Under the pieces are notes generated by a model. That model was not told the DNA's origin. It searched no databases and saw only the letters and a list, made by a program, of their open reading frames with translations. From Leclercia adecarboxylata (lineage in GTDB: Bacteria; Pseudomonadota; Gammaproteobacteria; Enterobacterales; Enterobacteriaceae), in assembly GCA_901472455.1 (NCBI GenBank), contig LR590464.1:3844001-3908000 (forward strand): a stretch of 64,000 nt of DNA. Reading direction: 5' to 3'. The translations under genes were made by a program, and so were the position numbers. Below are positions 17,438-26,218 of the stretch, piece after piece. The stretch's first letter is position 1; the number at the start of each line of letters is the position of its first letter.

Positions 17438-18853
17438 TTATAGGATGTAGCGATCGCGGAAGGTCAACAGCGCCTTTTCAAAACAGCTAAACGGCGGGTG
17501 AACGATGCCCGCCCCAATCATGCCGATCCCGGCGTCTTTATGGGCGATGGCGGTGTTGATCACTGGCAGAATGCCGCTGGCGGCCACGCGGGTGATGTCG
17601 ATCGCCGTCGGAATGCCCATAAACGAGAGCAGCGGGATAGTGACATTCGGGTTTTCGCCGAGGGTGATCTCACGCATCTGGCGCGAGAAGTCGATGGCTT
17701 CTTCGACCGTGCCGCCAACCAGCGCAACAATCGCCGGGGCCGTCGCCATCGCAAAGCCGCCGATGCCGTAGGTTTCGGTGATCGCGCTGTCGCCGATATC
17801 CAGCCCGGAGTCTTCCGGCTTATAACCCGCGAACATCGGGCCAATCACCTGCTGCGCCGGGCCGGTGAACCACTGCCCCGGCAGGCCGGAGATGCGCAGG
17901 CCAAACTCGTAGCCGTTGCGCGCCATGGTGGTGACCACGGTGCTGTACTCGATGCCGTGGGCGGCATCCAGCGCGGCTTTGCACATCGCCATCCACGTCG
18001 GGCCGGAGAAGTAGTCGCTGCTGGCGACGAACTCAAACACCTCGCGCTGCTGTTCCACCGGATAACCGGCCTGGATCAGCCCCGGCGTCAGCGCCTGAAT
18101 CAGCAGCGTGGTGCCGGCGTTGTTGCGGTTGTGGCACTCGTCGCCCATGTGCAGCGCCTGAGCCAGCATTAAACGCAGGTCGATTTCGCCGATGATCTTC
18201 ATGGCATCACGCAGCATCGGGCCGAGCACGTCGCGCATCCAGTTCAGGCGGTCGATCACGCTCTGGTCGTTGGCACCCATGCGCAGGATCTTCGCCATCT
18301 GCTCGCTGAGGTTGGTGAAGGCGCGGTTGCCATAGGTTTTGTTCTCGACGATGTGCATAAACATCGACGCGGAGGTGACGCCCGCCATCGAGCCAACGCA
18401 GTCGTGTTCGTGGCACGGCGAGAAGGTGATCTCTCCCGACGCCGCCACGCGCTCCGCGTCTTCGATATCTTTCGCCAGCCCTTCAAACACCAGCGCCCCG
18501 GTGACTGCCCCTTTCATCGCCCCGCACATGTTCTCCCATGCCACCGGCGGACCGGCGTGCAGGATGGTGGTGCGGGTCATGCCGGGCACCACGTTGATCG
18601 CCTGGTCATAACCCACCAGCACCGGGTGGGACTGAATAATGCGTTCAAGGGCGATTTTGTTGGCGGCGGCAATCTTGTCGGCCAGGGTTTTCTCCGCCAG
18701 TTGATCCAGGGCATCGACCACCTGCATATTGCCCTGCCCCGGCGGGGTCCAGTCGAGTTGGGTGACCGGGACGTGCTGCTTTTTCAGGTCGTCGCTGAAC
18801 ATGGCGATACCGACGTTAATGACGTTCAGCGGCTGGTTAAATAAGGTAGTCAT
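17438..18853 (-). CDS. DUF1116 protein, YlbE/AllG-like carbamoyltransferase subunit
   Basis: This 471-residue intact protein of the DUF1116 family (MTTLFNQPLNVINVGIAMFS, HEHDCVGSMAGVTSASMFMH, GDECHNRNNAGTTLLIQALT) resembles E. coli YlbE. In the E. coli allantoin cluster, FdrA, YlbE and YlbF together form oxamate carbamoyltransferase (AllFGH). The gene overlaps the fdrA stop by one base (TGATG), indicating tight coupling. I see no third-subunit (YlbF/AllH, DUF2877) gene in this operon, so the substrate may differ from oxamate. By context it would help convert a carbamoylated compound to carbamoyl phosphate. Confidence 0.8.
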   Translation of the reverse strand: MTTLFNQPLNVINVGIAMFSDDLKKQHVPVTQLDWTPPGQGNMQVVDALDQLAEKTLADKIAAANKIALERIIQSHPVLVGYDQAINVVPGMTRTTILHAGPPVAWENMCGAMKGAVTGALVFEGLAKDIEDAERVAASGEITFSPCHEHDCVGSMAGVTSASMFMHIVENKTYGNRAFTNLSEQMAKILRMGANDQSVIDRLNWMRDVLGPMLRDAMKIIGEIDLRLMLAQALHMGDECHNRNNAGTTLLIQALTPGLIQAGYPVEQQREVFEFVASSDYFSGPTWMAMCKAALDAAHGIEYSTVVTTMARNGYEFGLRISGLPGQWFTGPAQQVIGPMFAGYKPEDSGLDIGDSAITETYGIGGFAMATAPAIVALVGGTVEEAIDFSRQMREITLGENPNVTIPLLSFMGIPTAIDITRVAASGILPVINTAIAHKDAGIGMIGAGIVHPPFSCFEKALLTFRDRYIL

Positions 18854-20401
18854 CAGGCTTTCTCCCCTTTGCAGACAAATTCACGTGCCAGTAATCCGGT
18901 GTTGGTACTGCTGCTGGCCCAGATCACCCCCGCATCGGTCAGTAGCTGGCACTGTTGGGGTCAACGACGGGGTATCCTGGTCGGTGCCGAGCACGTAGCC
19001 CAGGATCTCAAGCGGCCGGTTGTCAGCCCGGGCGATCGCCTGCGCCTCTTTGATCGCCTCGATCATCACCCCCACCGGATCGTCATGCGCCGCCGAAGCC
19101 GAGCACGAAGTCCATCACGATCACCCCCACTTCGGGATCGCGCGCCTCCTGCAGCAGGCGGCTGATGCGGTTGGTCGGGTCGATCATCGGGTGCGGCTTG
19201 CCGTTGGTGAAGTCATCATCACCAAAGTCGAGGAAGGTGTGCGCCTGGCTGACGTTGATATCCGCCAGACGTTTAGCCGGATCGGGCTGAATGTTGCTGT
19301 ACACGTCGTCGTATTTTTCCAGCGCGGCGAACATCGCTTCGTCGCACAGGGGTGCCGCCGCAGAACAGACCGCGAATGTACTTCTGCTGCGGGGTCAGAC
19401 GGGCACGCACCTCTTCGATCAGCGGCCAGTTGAGCGGATGCAGATCGAGCGATTCTTGTTTAATGCCGGTGAGCAGAACGGCTTTCAGCGCGGCGTCTTT
19501 GGTGCCGCGTGCGAACTGCAGGCCGTTTTCATCGGCAGGCGGTTCATTGCGGCCGAGGAAACAGGCTATGACGGGCTTACGGCAGGCGCGGGCGCGGGCC
19601 AGCACTTTTTTCGGCTACCGCAGGCGCAGGGGGTTTTGAGATCAGAACGATGACCTGCGTGGCGTCGTCGGCTTCCAGCATTGCGATGGCGTCGAGCATC
19701 ATCAGACCGCCGATTTTTTTCACTCAGATCGCGACCGCCGGTGCCGATCAGCTGGGAGATACCGCCGCCGAATTCGTGGATGCGCACGCTCAGCTCCTGG
19801 CTGCCGGTGCCCGACGCGCCGACGATGCCAATGGTTCCGCGACGCACCGCGTTGGCAAAGCACAGCCCTGCACCGTTAATGATGGCAGTGCCGCAGTCCG
19901 GCCCCATCATCAACAGCCCTTTTTCGTGGGCCAGCTGCTTGAGCGCCAGCTCGTCGTCGAGTGAGACGTTATCCGAGAACAGCATGACGTTAAGGTTGTT
20001 CTCCAGTGCCTGGCGCGCCTCGCGGGCGGCAAAGGTGCCGTTGACGGAGATCACCGCCAGGTTGGCGTCCGGGCGATGTGTTTTTGGCGCTGGCGAGGGT
20101 GGCATAGCGCGCTTCGTGGCTGCCCGCTTGCTCTTTACGTGCGAACAGGGCTTCGATGGCGGCCAGGGTGTCGTCGTTGGCGGCCTCGCCTTTAATCACG
20201 ATCATCAGATCGCCGTTTTTTGGCGTCCTCTAATTCCGGCGTCAGCAGGCCGAGATTTTTTAGGACGCCTTTATTCATTTCGGTGGCCATGGCGACAAAG
20301 GCCTGTTCAACACCGGGCAATTTATTCGCTTTGGTAGAAACCGACATCAGCGAAACAGAATCAAAATACGTATTCTTTTTTATCACGATTTTGGTGGGCA
20401 T
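18853..20401 (-). CDS. fdrA: FdrA-family protein (AllF-like, acyl-CoA-synthetase-like fold, frameshifted)
   Basis: About 515 residues start MPTKIVIKKNTYFDSVSLMS and end LLAREFVCKGEKA. Recognisable blocks are the N-terminal CoA-ligase-like domain (GTIGIVGASGTGSQELSVRI, GPDCGTAI with the conserved PDCG) and the second domain (YIRGLFCGGTLC, VIVMDFVLG). These match FdrA, the AllF subunit of oxamate carbamoyltransferase in E. coli. Several single-base indels (near 20215, 20090, 19720, 19610, 19350, 19090 and 18960) split it, and sequencing error is the simplest cause. It is followed with 1-base overlap by the DUF1116 gene. An ankyrin-repeat gene precedes it. Confidence 0.8.
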
Positions 20402-20476
20402 TACGTCCCTCCTGAATGCGGGCAAAAGGGGGGCCACATCAGGCCGAAGGCATGATGGAAAAGGCTGGTTTTATTT

Positions 20477-20501
20477 CAGGCCAGCCCGAAACGGCTGGCC
20501 G
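20477..20501 (-). terminator. Hairpin between ankyrin gene and fdrA
   Basis: An inverted repeat GGCCAGCC...GGCTGGCC with a short loop is followed on the minus strand by TGAAATAAAA rather than a pure T-run. It may be a weak terminator or an mRNA-processing hairpin lowering expression of the downstream operon relative to the first gene. Confidence 0.45.
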
Positions 20502-20507
20502 GGGGTA

Positions 20508-21114
20508 TTACGCGCCGGCGGCGATCAGCCAGTTCGGCAATCTCGCTGAAGCCTTTTTCCCGCGCCAGTTCGAGGGGGGATTTGCCGTATTTGTCGGTCA
20601 TGTGCGGGTTGGCGCCGTGGTCGAGCAGCAGCTTGACGATTGCCTGCTGGCGGGGGCCGCCGTCATTCAGGACGATGGCTTCGAGCAGCGGGGTCCAGCC
20701 AACGAAGTTGGTATGGTTAACGTTGATGTCGGTGTGGGCCAGCAGCTCCTGGACCACTTCCAGATGGCCTTTCTCGCTGGCCGGGGTGATCCCCACGCCG
20801 CCGAAGCGCGTAAGACGATCGAGATCCGGGTTGGCTGGCAGCACCAGGCGCAGCAGAGTGAGATCGTTGGTCAGGCAACTGATGAGGAACGGGTTGAAAC
20901 AGGTTTGATCCTGCTGGTCGATATTCGCCCCGGCGGCAATCAGTAATTCCACGCAGGGATAATGTTTATTCAGGCCTGGCAATAATAATGGCGGTTCGTT
21001 TCTGACGGTTGGTGGCATTAATATCCACCCCTTTTTCCAGACAGGCTTTTAATGCTTCGGCATTCCCTGTTCGGCAGCGAGCAGAAATTCGGTAACGAGT
21101 TCATTGCTGGACAT
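20508..21114 (-). CDS. Ankyrin-repeat protein (frameshifted at both ends)
   Basis: About 200 residues start MSSNELVTEFLLAAEQG and contain ankyrin repeats, seen as ALKACLEKGVDINATN, CVELLIAAGANIDQQD, HLEVVQELLAHTDINVNHTN, GWTPLLEAIVLNDG, IVKLLLDHGANPHMTDKYGK and SPLELAREKGFSEIAELLIAAGA. One missing base near 21061 and one extra G near 20528 restore the frame, and the end is then at 20508. It is cytoplasmic with no signal. It is the first gene of the operon, so it may scaffold or regulate the FdrA/DUF1116 enzyme. I know of no defined role for it. Confidence 0.75.
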
Positions 21115-21433
21115 ATCCACACTCCTGATTTTCCTTTCTGATGGAGTGAGCATAGCAACGGCCTGGTCAGAAAAGAATCCGCTTAAAAATGATTCATCGA
21201 CAGCGAATTCATTGTTGAGTTAAATTTAACAGTCCGGTCAAAATGTGCGTCTGTGCAACCTTTTCCTTATGTTTTACCGCTTTTTAAGCCCTTAAGCTGC
21301 ATTCTTCTTATGTTTACGCAGCCCTTGCACCGTGCGGCTCACAGTAAACTTTCAGAACTGTGACCGGCGTCAAATGAGTTGTAACTGCGTTGTTAAAATA
21401 TGTTCAAAACTGATGGGTGCCAGGAGCCATGAT
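21115..21433. promoter_or_regulatory. Divergent promoter region of the carbamoyl-transfer operon and its LysR gene
   Basis: This is a 319-base gap between divergent genes. It is AT-rich around 21180-21240 and contains no open frame of note. It should hold the promoters of both genes and the LysR binding site. I could not pick out a reliable single motif. Confidence 0.45.
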
Positions 21434-22364
21434 ATGAATTCCATCTTTACCGAAGAGAACCTGCTGGCCTTCACCACCGCGGCGCGATTTAGCAGCTTTA
21501 GCAAAGCCGCGGCCGAGCTGGGAGTCACCACCTCGGCCATCAGCTACACCATCAAACGTATGGAGACCGGCCTCGATGTGGTGCTGTTTGTGCGCAATAC
21601 CCGCAGCATCGAGCTGACCGAATCGGGGTTCTACTTCTACCGCAAAGCCATAGACCTGCTGAATGACTTCCACGCCATCAAGCGCGGGATCGACACGATT
21701 TCCCAGGGGATTGAGACGCGGGTGCGGATCTGCATCAACCAGCTGCTCTATACCCCGCGCCACACCGCACGCTTATTGCAGGTGCTGAAAAAGCAGTTCC
21801 CGACCTGCCAGATCACGGTGACCACCGAGGTGTACAACGGCGTCTGGGATTCGATCATCAATAATCAGGCGAATATCGCCATCGGTGCCCCGGATACCCT
21901 GCTCGATGGAGGCGGGATCGATTACACCGAAATCGGCGCGATCCGCTGGGTGTTTGCCATCGCCCCGGAACACCCGCTGGCGCTGGCCCCGGAGCCGCTG
22001 GCTGAGAGCCAGCTGCGGCTGTACCCCAACATCATGGTCGAAGACACGGCGCATACCATCAATAAAAAAGTGGGCTGGCTGCTGCACGGCCAGGAGGCGA
22101 TCCTGGTCCCGGATTTTTAATACCAAGTGTCAGTGCCAGATCCTCGGAGAAGGGATTGGTTTTTTACCGGAACATATGGCCAGAGAGGCCGTGGAGGCGG
22201 GGCTACTGGTCACGCGGCGAATCAACAACCCGCGCCAGGACTCGCGCATGCTGCTCGCCACGCAGCATGCGGCTACCGGTCAGGTCACCCGCTGGATCAA
22301 ACAGCAGTTTGCACCCCAGGGGGTGTTGACCGGCATCTACAGCGATTTACTGTGGCGAACTTAG
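21434..22364 (+). CDS. LysR-type regulator (AllS-like), frameshifted near the C-terminus
   Basis: About 309 residues start MNSIFTEENLLAFTTAARFS. The frame is open from 21332, but this is the natural LysR N-terminus. The helix-turn-helix is SFSKAAAELGVTTSAISYTI. The effector domain includes RVRICINQLLYTPRHTARLL and NIAIGAPDTLL. It recalls AllS, the activator of allantoin genes. The frame changes near 22120 (GGATTTTTAATAC, a T-run) and then continues to ITRWIKQQF-like and the stop at 22364. It is divergent from the ankyrin/fdrA operon and likely its regulator. Confidence 0.8.
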
Positions 22365-22519
22365 CTGCGGCTCTGCACCCAGAACGCATGAATAAGGCCA
22401 GGGATGTAGCCCAGCAGCGTCAGGATGATGTTCAGGATAAACGCCCAGCCAAAGCCTTTGCCCAGCAGTACGCCAAGGGGCGGTAAAATGATGGTAATTA
22501 CGATACGCCAGAAACCCAT
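22361..22519 (-). CDS. yqaE: YqaE, Pmp3/UPF0057-family small membrane protein
   Basis: The 52-residue protein reads MGFWRIVITIILPPLGVLLG, then GFGWAFILNIILTLLGYIPG and a short tail ending WVQSRS. It has two membrane helices of the Pmp3 family (small proteins induced by salt or envelope stress) and matches E. coli YqaE in length and sequence. The stop overlaps the convergent LysR stop. This gene marks the right end of the catabolic insertion and the start of E. coli-like gene order. Confidence 0.9.
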   Translation of the reverse strand: MGFWRIVITIILPPLGVLLGKGFGWAFILNIILTLLGYIPGLIHAFWVQSRS

Positions 22520-22741
22520 AAATTCTCCATGCAAGCAGTCAGGTCATTGTATAAAAAGAGGTTTTAACTCTAAGCGTAGTGAGTCTACGCACAGCTGCCA
22601 GCCTTCGCGTGAAGTTTTACCCTCTTTTACCCTCTTTACACAGGTTTAGGCTGGCGATTTAGGAGTATTCCGCGCGTGGCGCTGTACCGCGGCCTGCGCC
22701 TGGGCTACTGTTAGGGACGAAACTATCATGAGGAGATAACT

Positions 22742-22969
22742 ATGTTTTCTGTTGGCGATTATGTACAACCGCGTATGGGTGGTCCGAAGCTGAAAGTGAT
22801 CGAAGTACACGACGATCAGATTGTGGCAGTACAGGCGAGTAACGAAGAAGGGGAAAAATATACCCTGAAGGCAGCGGACGTATCGCCGTATAAAGAAGAT
22901 GGCGATTTTTGGCGTCTGCTAAACAGACGCGACCGGGCGGCGTTAATCCGCCCGGTGGGTACGGATTAA
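22742..22969 (+). CDS. DUF2158/YodC-like small protein
   Basis: This 75-residue acidic soluble protein starts MFSVGDYVQPRMGGPKLKVI after AGGAGA. The GDxVxxxxGGPxMxV-like beginning is the signature of the DUF2158 (YodC-like) family, of unknown function. Its stop overlaps the stop of the convergent stpA gene by three bases. The gene is intact. Confidence 0.65.
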   Translation: MFSVGDYVQPRMGGPKLKVIEVHDDQIVAVQASNEEGEKYTLKAADVSPYKEDGDFWRLLNRRDRAALIRPVGTD

Positions 22970-23370
22970 ATCAGGAAATCATCCAGTGATTTTCCTTCCG
23001 CCAGGGCAAGGGTAATCGGCTTCGGCGTACGACCCTGACCAGTCCAGGTTTTCACCTGACCATCGGTATCTGTAAAGCGATATTTTGCCGCACGCGCCTG
23101 GCGCTTCTTCGGCTGGGCCGGGGTGTTCAACAGGTTGGAACCCAGCAGGTCTTCTGCCGAAATACCGTCGGCTTTCATCTTCTCCAGCAGAGCGTTAATT
23201 TTCTGATTCTGCTCAGCGCGCTGCTGTTCAACTTCAGCCTGTTCATTACGCTTTTCTTCGGTGACGATGCGGAGCTTTTCGAGCATATCTTCCAGCACGT
23301 CCAGCGAGAATTCACGCGCCGTGGCGCGCAGAGTACGAATATTATTAAGATTCTGTAACAGCGAAGTCAT
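22966..23370 (-). CDS. stpA: StpA, H-NS-like nucleoid protein
   Basis: The 134-residue protein has exactly the StpA length. An N-terminal dimerisation helix region (NNIRTLRATAREFSLDVLED) and a long coiled-coil linker are followed by the C-terminal DNA-binding domain with the H-NS signature TWTGQGRTPKPI and the end GKSLDDFLI. It silences AT-rich DNA and has RNA-chaperone activity. The frame is open upstream, but MTSLLQNLNN is the family start. The location next to yqaE and alaE agrees with E. coli. StpA could be confused with H-NS itself, but the locus favours StpA. Confidence 0.92.
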   Translation of the reverse strand: MTSLLQNLNNIRTLRATAREFSLDVLEDMLEKLRIVTEEKRNEQAEVEQQRAEQNQKINALLEKMKADGISAEDLLGSNLLNTPAQPKKRQARAAKYRFTDTDGQVKTWTGQGRTPKPITLALAEGKSLDDFLI

Positions 23371-24003
23371 ATAAAATGAAAACCTTTTAAGTCGATAAAA
23401 TAAGCAATAGCGGTCATGGTAATTCATTTGTTTATGAACATCCAGACGACAGTGCAGGAAAATATAATTTATCTCAAATTAAATGAAACAAAGAAATATA
23501 AAGTACGACCCCTTACTTTTGTATGATTTATTCTTATAACCGGTTTAAGGTTTATTTAACTCCTGACCTTTTCCAGGGCTATTAACCCTTCAATTATTTT
23601 GATGGTATATCGAATATTCATTCATTCCTGCTGCATAAAGCAAAAATTCCTATTCCGCTATCTTTTGCTTCTCAACCGCAAAACTCGCAACATAACCCGC
23701 CAGCAAAGCGCAGGCGTTATCACGCTGGAACACCAGCTCATGCCAGAGGCTGAAATATAAAAATATAAGCCCTTGTTTATAGTGGAAAAAATAAAAGACC
23801 GAAGAGAAAATGCCGCCGCGCTCACAAAACCGGTTCGTTTAGAGCATTTTCCCGACAAAACGCCTTTAAATAAAAATTTATCGCTAATTGTAGGTTTTTA
23901 ATGCAGAGAGATACCGCTATACACGAAAAAATAAAGCAACCTAAAGCACTAGCCTGTCCCGCTTTTAGCCTCTCTGATATACGACCCTGAAGGAGTCAAG
24001 AAC
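23371..24003. other. Gene-free AT-rich spacer
   Basis: These 633 bases between divergent stpA and alaE hold only short spurious frames. The stretch 23430-23650 is strongly AT-rich, as expected for the self-regulated promoter of an H-NS-type gene. No RNA gene or repeat was recognised. Confidence 0.5.
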
Positions 24004-24456
24004 ATGTTCTCTCGGCAGTCTCGCCTGCGTCACGCGGTAGCGGATACCTTTGCCATGGTGGTCTACTGTTCGGTGGTGAACCATGCTGATTGAAATATTC
24101 CTCTCTGGAATGACCTTCGAGCAGTCGCTTTCCTCCCGTCTGGTCGCCGTCCCCGGTGAATATCTTAATTGCATGGCCGTACGGTTTCTATCGTGATGCG
24201 TGATGCGTTTTGCCCGGCGCTACTCCCCTACCGGCTGGATGAAAAATCTGGCGGACGTCGTTGCGTATGTCACTTTTCAGTCGCCCGTTTATGTCGCGAT
24301 TTTGTTAACGGTGGGAGCCGACTGGCACCAGATCGCCGCGGCGGTAAGTTCAAATATCGGTGGTATCGATGATGATGGGTGCGGTATACGGCTATTTTCC
24401 TCGATTACTGCCGACGTCTGTTCAAAGTGAGCCAGTACCATCAGGTCAAGGCGTAA
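24004..24456 (+). CDS. alaE: AlaE, L-alanine exporter (frameshifted)
   Basis: Joining frames gives a protein of about 149 residues, the E. coli AlaE length: [80 protein letters not shown] and a tail ending SQYHQVKA. It has four membrane segments and exports L-alanine. Breaks lie near 24080, 24160, 24190 and 24365-24410, each fixed by one base. It keeps its E. coli position between stpA and ygaC. Confidence 0.85.
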
Positions 24457-24490
24457 GGGCACGGCGACTGGCGAAAAGCCAGTCGCGTCG

Positions 24491-24836
24491 TTATTGCGAG
24501 TCGCCAAACAGGCCTTTTCAGAAAACGTTCCAGCGCCATGCGGGAACTGAAGCCATGCGGAATACCATAATGTTCCTGGTTATTGCCCCCTAAATAGAGC
24601 GGGAACTGCTCATAATGGTCGCTGGTTTTCATCTCTGAAGCAGGCTCCGCAAAGGAAAGACTTCTCTCTTTCAGCGTGGGATGAATGATCAGCGCCGTGC
24701 GCCCCATACGTGCTTCGCGGTTCACATAAACATAATTATCGCCACGACGGTAACCGTATGCTTTTTGGGTTACCACATCCACGGTAAATCCCGCTTTTTC
24801 AAGTTCGCGCGCAACCTCATCCGGTCGTAAATACAT
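24491..24836 (-). CDS. ygaC: YgaC, DUF2002 family protein
   Basis: This small protein of about 114 residues starts [20 protein letters not shown] and contains [20 protein letters not shown] and the [14 protein letters not shown] block typical of YgaC. An extra A in CTGAAAAGG near 24518 shifts the last residues. Corrected, it ends [11 protein letters not shown] at 24491. In E. coli, ygaC is Fur-regulated and of unknown function. It is convergent with alaE. Confidence 0.85.
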
Positions 24837-24996
24837 ATTCTTTCCTCATTATCATTCCTGCCCGGCAACCTTACCGTATTCAGCAATAGCAGTGCTTTCA
24901 GAAAAATCCATAAACGGCCTGATAAGCCGTGACCGGCTTCAGATATTAAAAAGGTGGTCTAAACTGTTAATTACCGCAAATTCAAGGGAGAAGCAT

Positions 24997-25323
24997 ATGT
25001 TTAACCGTTCAAACCGAAACGATGTTGATGACGATGTTCAGGATATCCATAACGATGTCAGGAAATTAGCGGATTCGCTGGAGAGCGTTTTGAAATCCTG
25101 GGGATCAGATGCGAAGGGCGAAGCGGATGACGCCAGACGTAAAGCCAAATCGCTGCTGCGTGAAACCCGTGCGCGTCTGCAGGGCCGCTCCACCGGCAAG
25201 CAGGCCGCCTGTGATGCCATCGGCTGCGCTAACACCTTTATTCGTGAACGTCCGATGTGTGCAGTAGGCACTGTCGCCGCGGTGGGGATCTTTATCGGTG
25301 CGCTGCTGGCTCTGCGCAAATAA
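24997..25323 (+). CDS. ygaM: YgaM, ElaB/DUF883-type membrane-anchored protein
   Basis: The protein is 108 residues. A long charged helical N-terminus (DVQDIHNDVRKLADSLESVL, ARRKAKSLLRETRARLQG) is followed by a C-terminal single membrane anchor (AVGTVAAVGIFIGALLALRK). This is the pattern of ElaB/YgaM/YqjD tail-anchored proteins that can bind ribosomes in stationary phase. The start was chosen at the ATG after GGGAG, since the open frame upstream is not conserved. It is intact and followed by a strong terminator. Confidence 0.9.
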   Translation: MFNRSNRNDVDDDVQDIHNDVRKLADSLESVLKSWGSDAKGEADDARRKAKSLLRETRARLQGRSTGKQAACDAIGCANTFIRERPMCAVGTVAAVGIFIGALLALRK

Positions 25324-25351
25324 TCCCCGATTCCGTTCTATCGTCTTCGCC

Positions 25352-25386
25352 CCCATGCCCTCTGGTGTGGGGGTTTTTCTTTTTTA
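25352..25386 (+). terminator. Rho-independent terminator after ygaM
   Basis: The stem CCCCCA...TGGGGG (with one TG bulge) around GCCCTCTGG is followed by TTTTTCTTTTTT. Confidence 0.85.
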
Positions 25387-25444
25387 ACCCCTGCGCGCGC
25401 CCTCTCCCGCTGAACGCATCCCCGGCAGTAAAATCCCGCATATT

Positions 25445-25491
25445 TTCCCATATCTTGTATGGTTGAAACTTATAGCAACTACATCTAGTAT
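25445..25491 (+). promoter_or_regulatory. Two NrdR boxes upstream of nrdHIEF
   Basis: CCATATCTTGTAT (within 25445-25460) and CTACATCTAGTAT (within 25476-25491) both fit the NrdR box (CwATATaTwGtgt core). Their centres are 31 bases apart, three helical turns, as NrdR repressor pairs require. They lie about 75-120 bases before nrdH and should repress the operon when deoxynucleotide levels are high. Confidence 0.75.
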
Positions 25492-25565
25492 TTCCTTTAG
25501 CAAGAGAGACTCACGGTGACGCAGCAACTGGCGTCGGAATCCCATTCTAGATGGAAATACGAATC

Positions 25566-25811
25566 ATGCGCATTATTATTTACACTCGAGCCGACTGCGT
25601 GCAGTGCCATGCCACCAAACGCGCGATGGAGAGCCGCGGCCTGGTCTTCGAGCAGGTGTTTGTTGACCAGGTTCCTGATGCGGCAGAGAGCCTTCGTGCC
25701 CAGGGGTTCCGCCAGCTGCCGGTGGTTATCGCCGGTGACACCCGGTGGTCGGGCTTCCGCCCGGACATGATTAACCGCCTGCCGCAGCCGGCACAGGCCG
25801 CCCGGGCATGA
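25566..25811 (+). CDS. nrdH: NrdH, glutaredoxin-like reductant of class Ib ribonucleotide reductase
   Basis: The 81-residue thioredoxin-fold protein starts [20 protein letters not shown]. The CVQC active site is at residues 11-14, and FRQLPVV (cis-Pro) and WSGFRPDMI complete the NrdH signature. It passes electrons from thioredoxin reductase to NrdE. The start at 25566 aligns with E. coli, and the in-frame ATG at 25551 is less likely. It overlaps nrdI by 4 bases. It is the first gene of nrdHIEF. Confidence 0.93.
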   Translation: MRIIIYTRADCVQCHATKRAMESRGLVFEQVFVDQVPDAAESLRAQGFRQLPVVIAGDTRWSGFRPDMINRLPQPAQAARA

Positions 25812-26218
25812 GCCTTCTCGTCTACTTCTCCAGCAGCTCGGAGAACACGCACCGCTTTATCGCGCGCGTAGGGCTACCCGCCGTGCGGATCCCCCTGAAC
25901 GAGCGGGAGCGGATCCAGGTAGACGAGCCTTTTATTCTGGTGGTGCCCAGCTACGGCGGGGGCGGAACGGCCGGGGCGGTGCCGCGGCAGGCGATCCGCT
26001 TTCTCAACGATCCGCACAACCGGGCGCTTATCCGCGGCGTGATTGCCGCTGGCAACCGTAATTTCGGTGAGGCGTTCGGCCGCGCCGGGGATGTCATCTC
26101 ACAAAAATGCGGCGTGCCGTACCTCTATCGCTTCGAGCTGATGGGGACGCAGCAGGACGTCGATAACGTGCGTAAAGGAGTGAACGAATTTTGGCAACGA
26201 CAACCGCAGAGCGCGTAA
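25808..26218 (+). CDS. nrdI: NrdI, flavodoxin-like activator of NrdF
   Basis: This intact 136-residue flavodoxin-like protein has the FMN phosphate loop [19 protein letters not shown], the second flavin loop VPSYGGGG and the third [13 protein letters not shown]. It supplies the oxidant that builds the Mn(III)2-tyrosyl radical cofactor in NrdF. It overlaps nrdH (ATGA) and nrdE, so the operon is translationally coupled. Confidence 0.93.
   Translation: MSLLVYFSSSSENTHRFIARVGLPAVRIPLNERERIQVDEPFILVVPSYGGGGTAGAVPRQAIRFLNDPHNRALIRGVIAAGNRNFGEAFGRAGDVISQKCGVPYLYRFELMGTQQDVDNVRKGVNEFWQRQPQSA

Noticed and set aside
22966..23370. hns rather than stpA
   Set aside because: The protein has H-NS architecture, but the position next to yqaE, alaE and ygaC and the 134-residue length match stpA.
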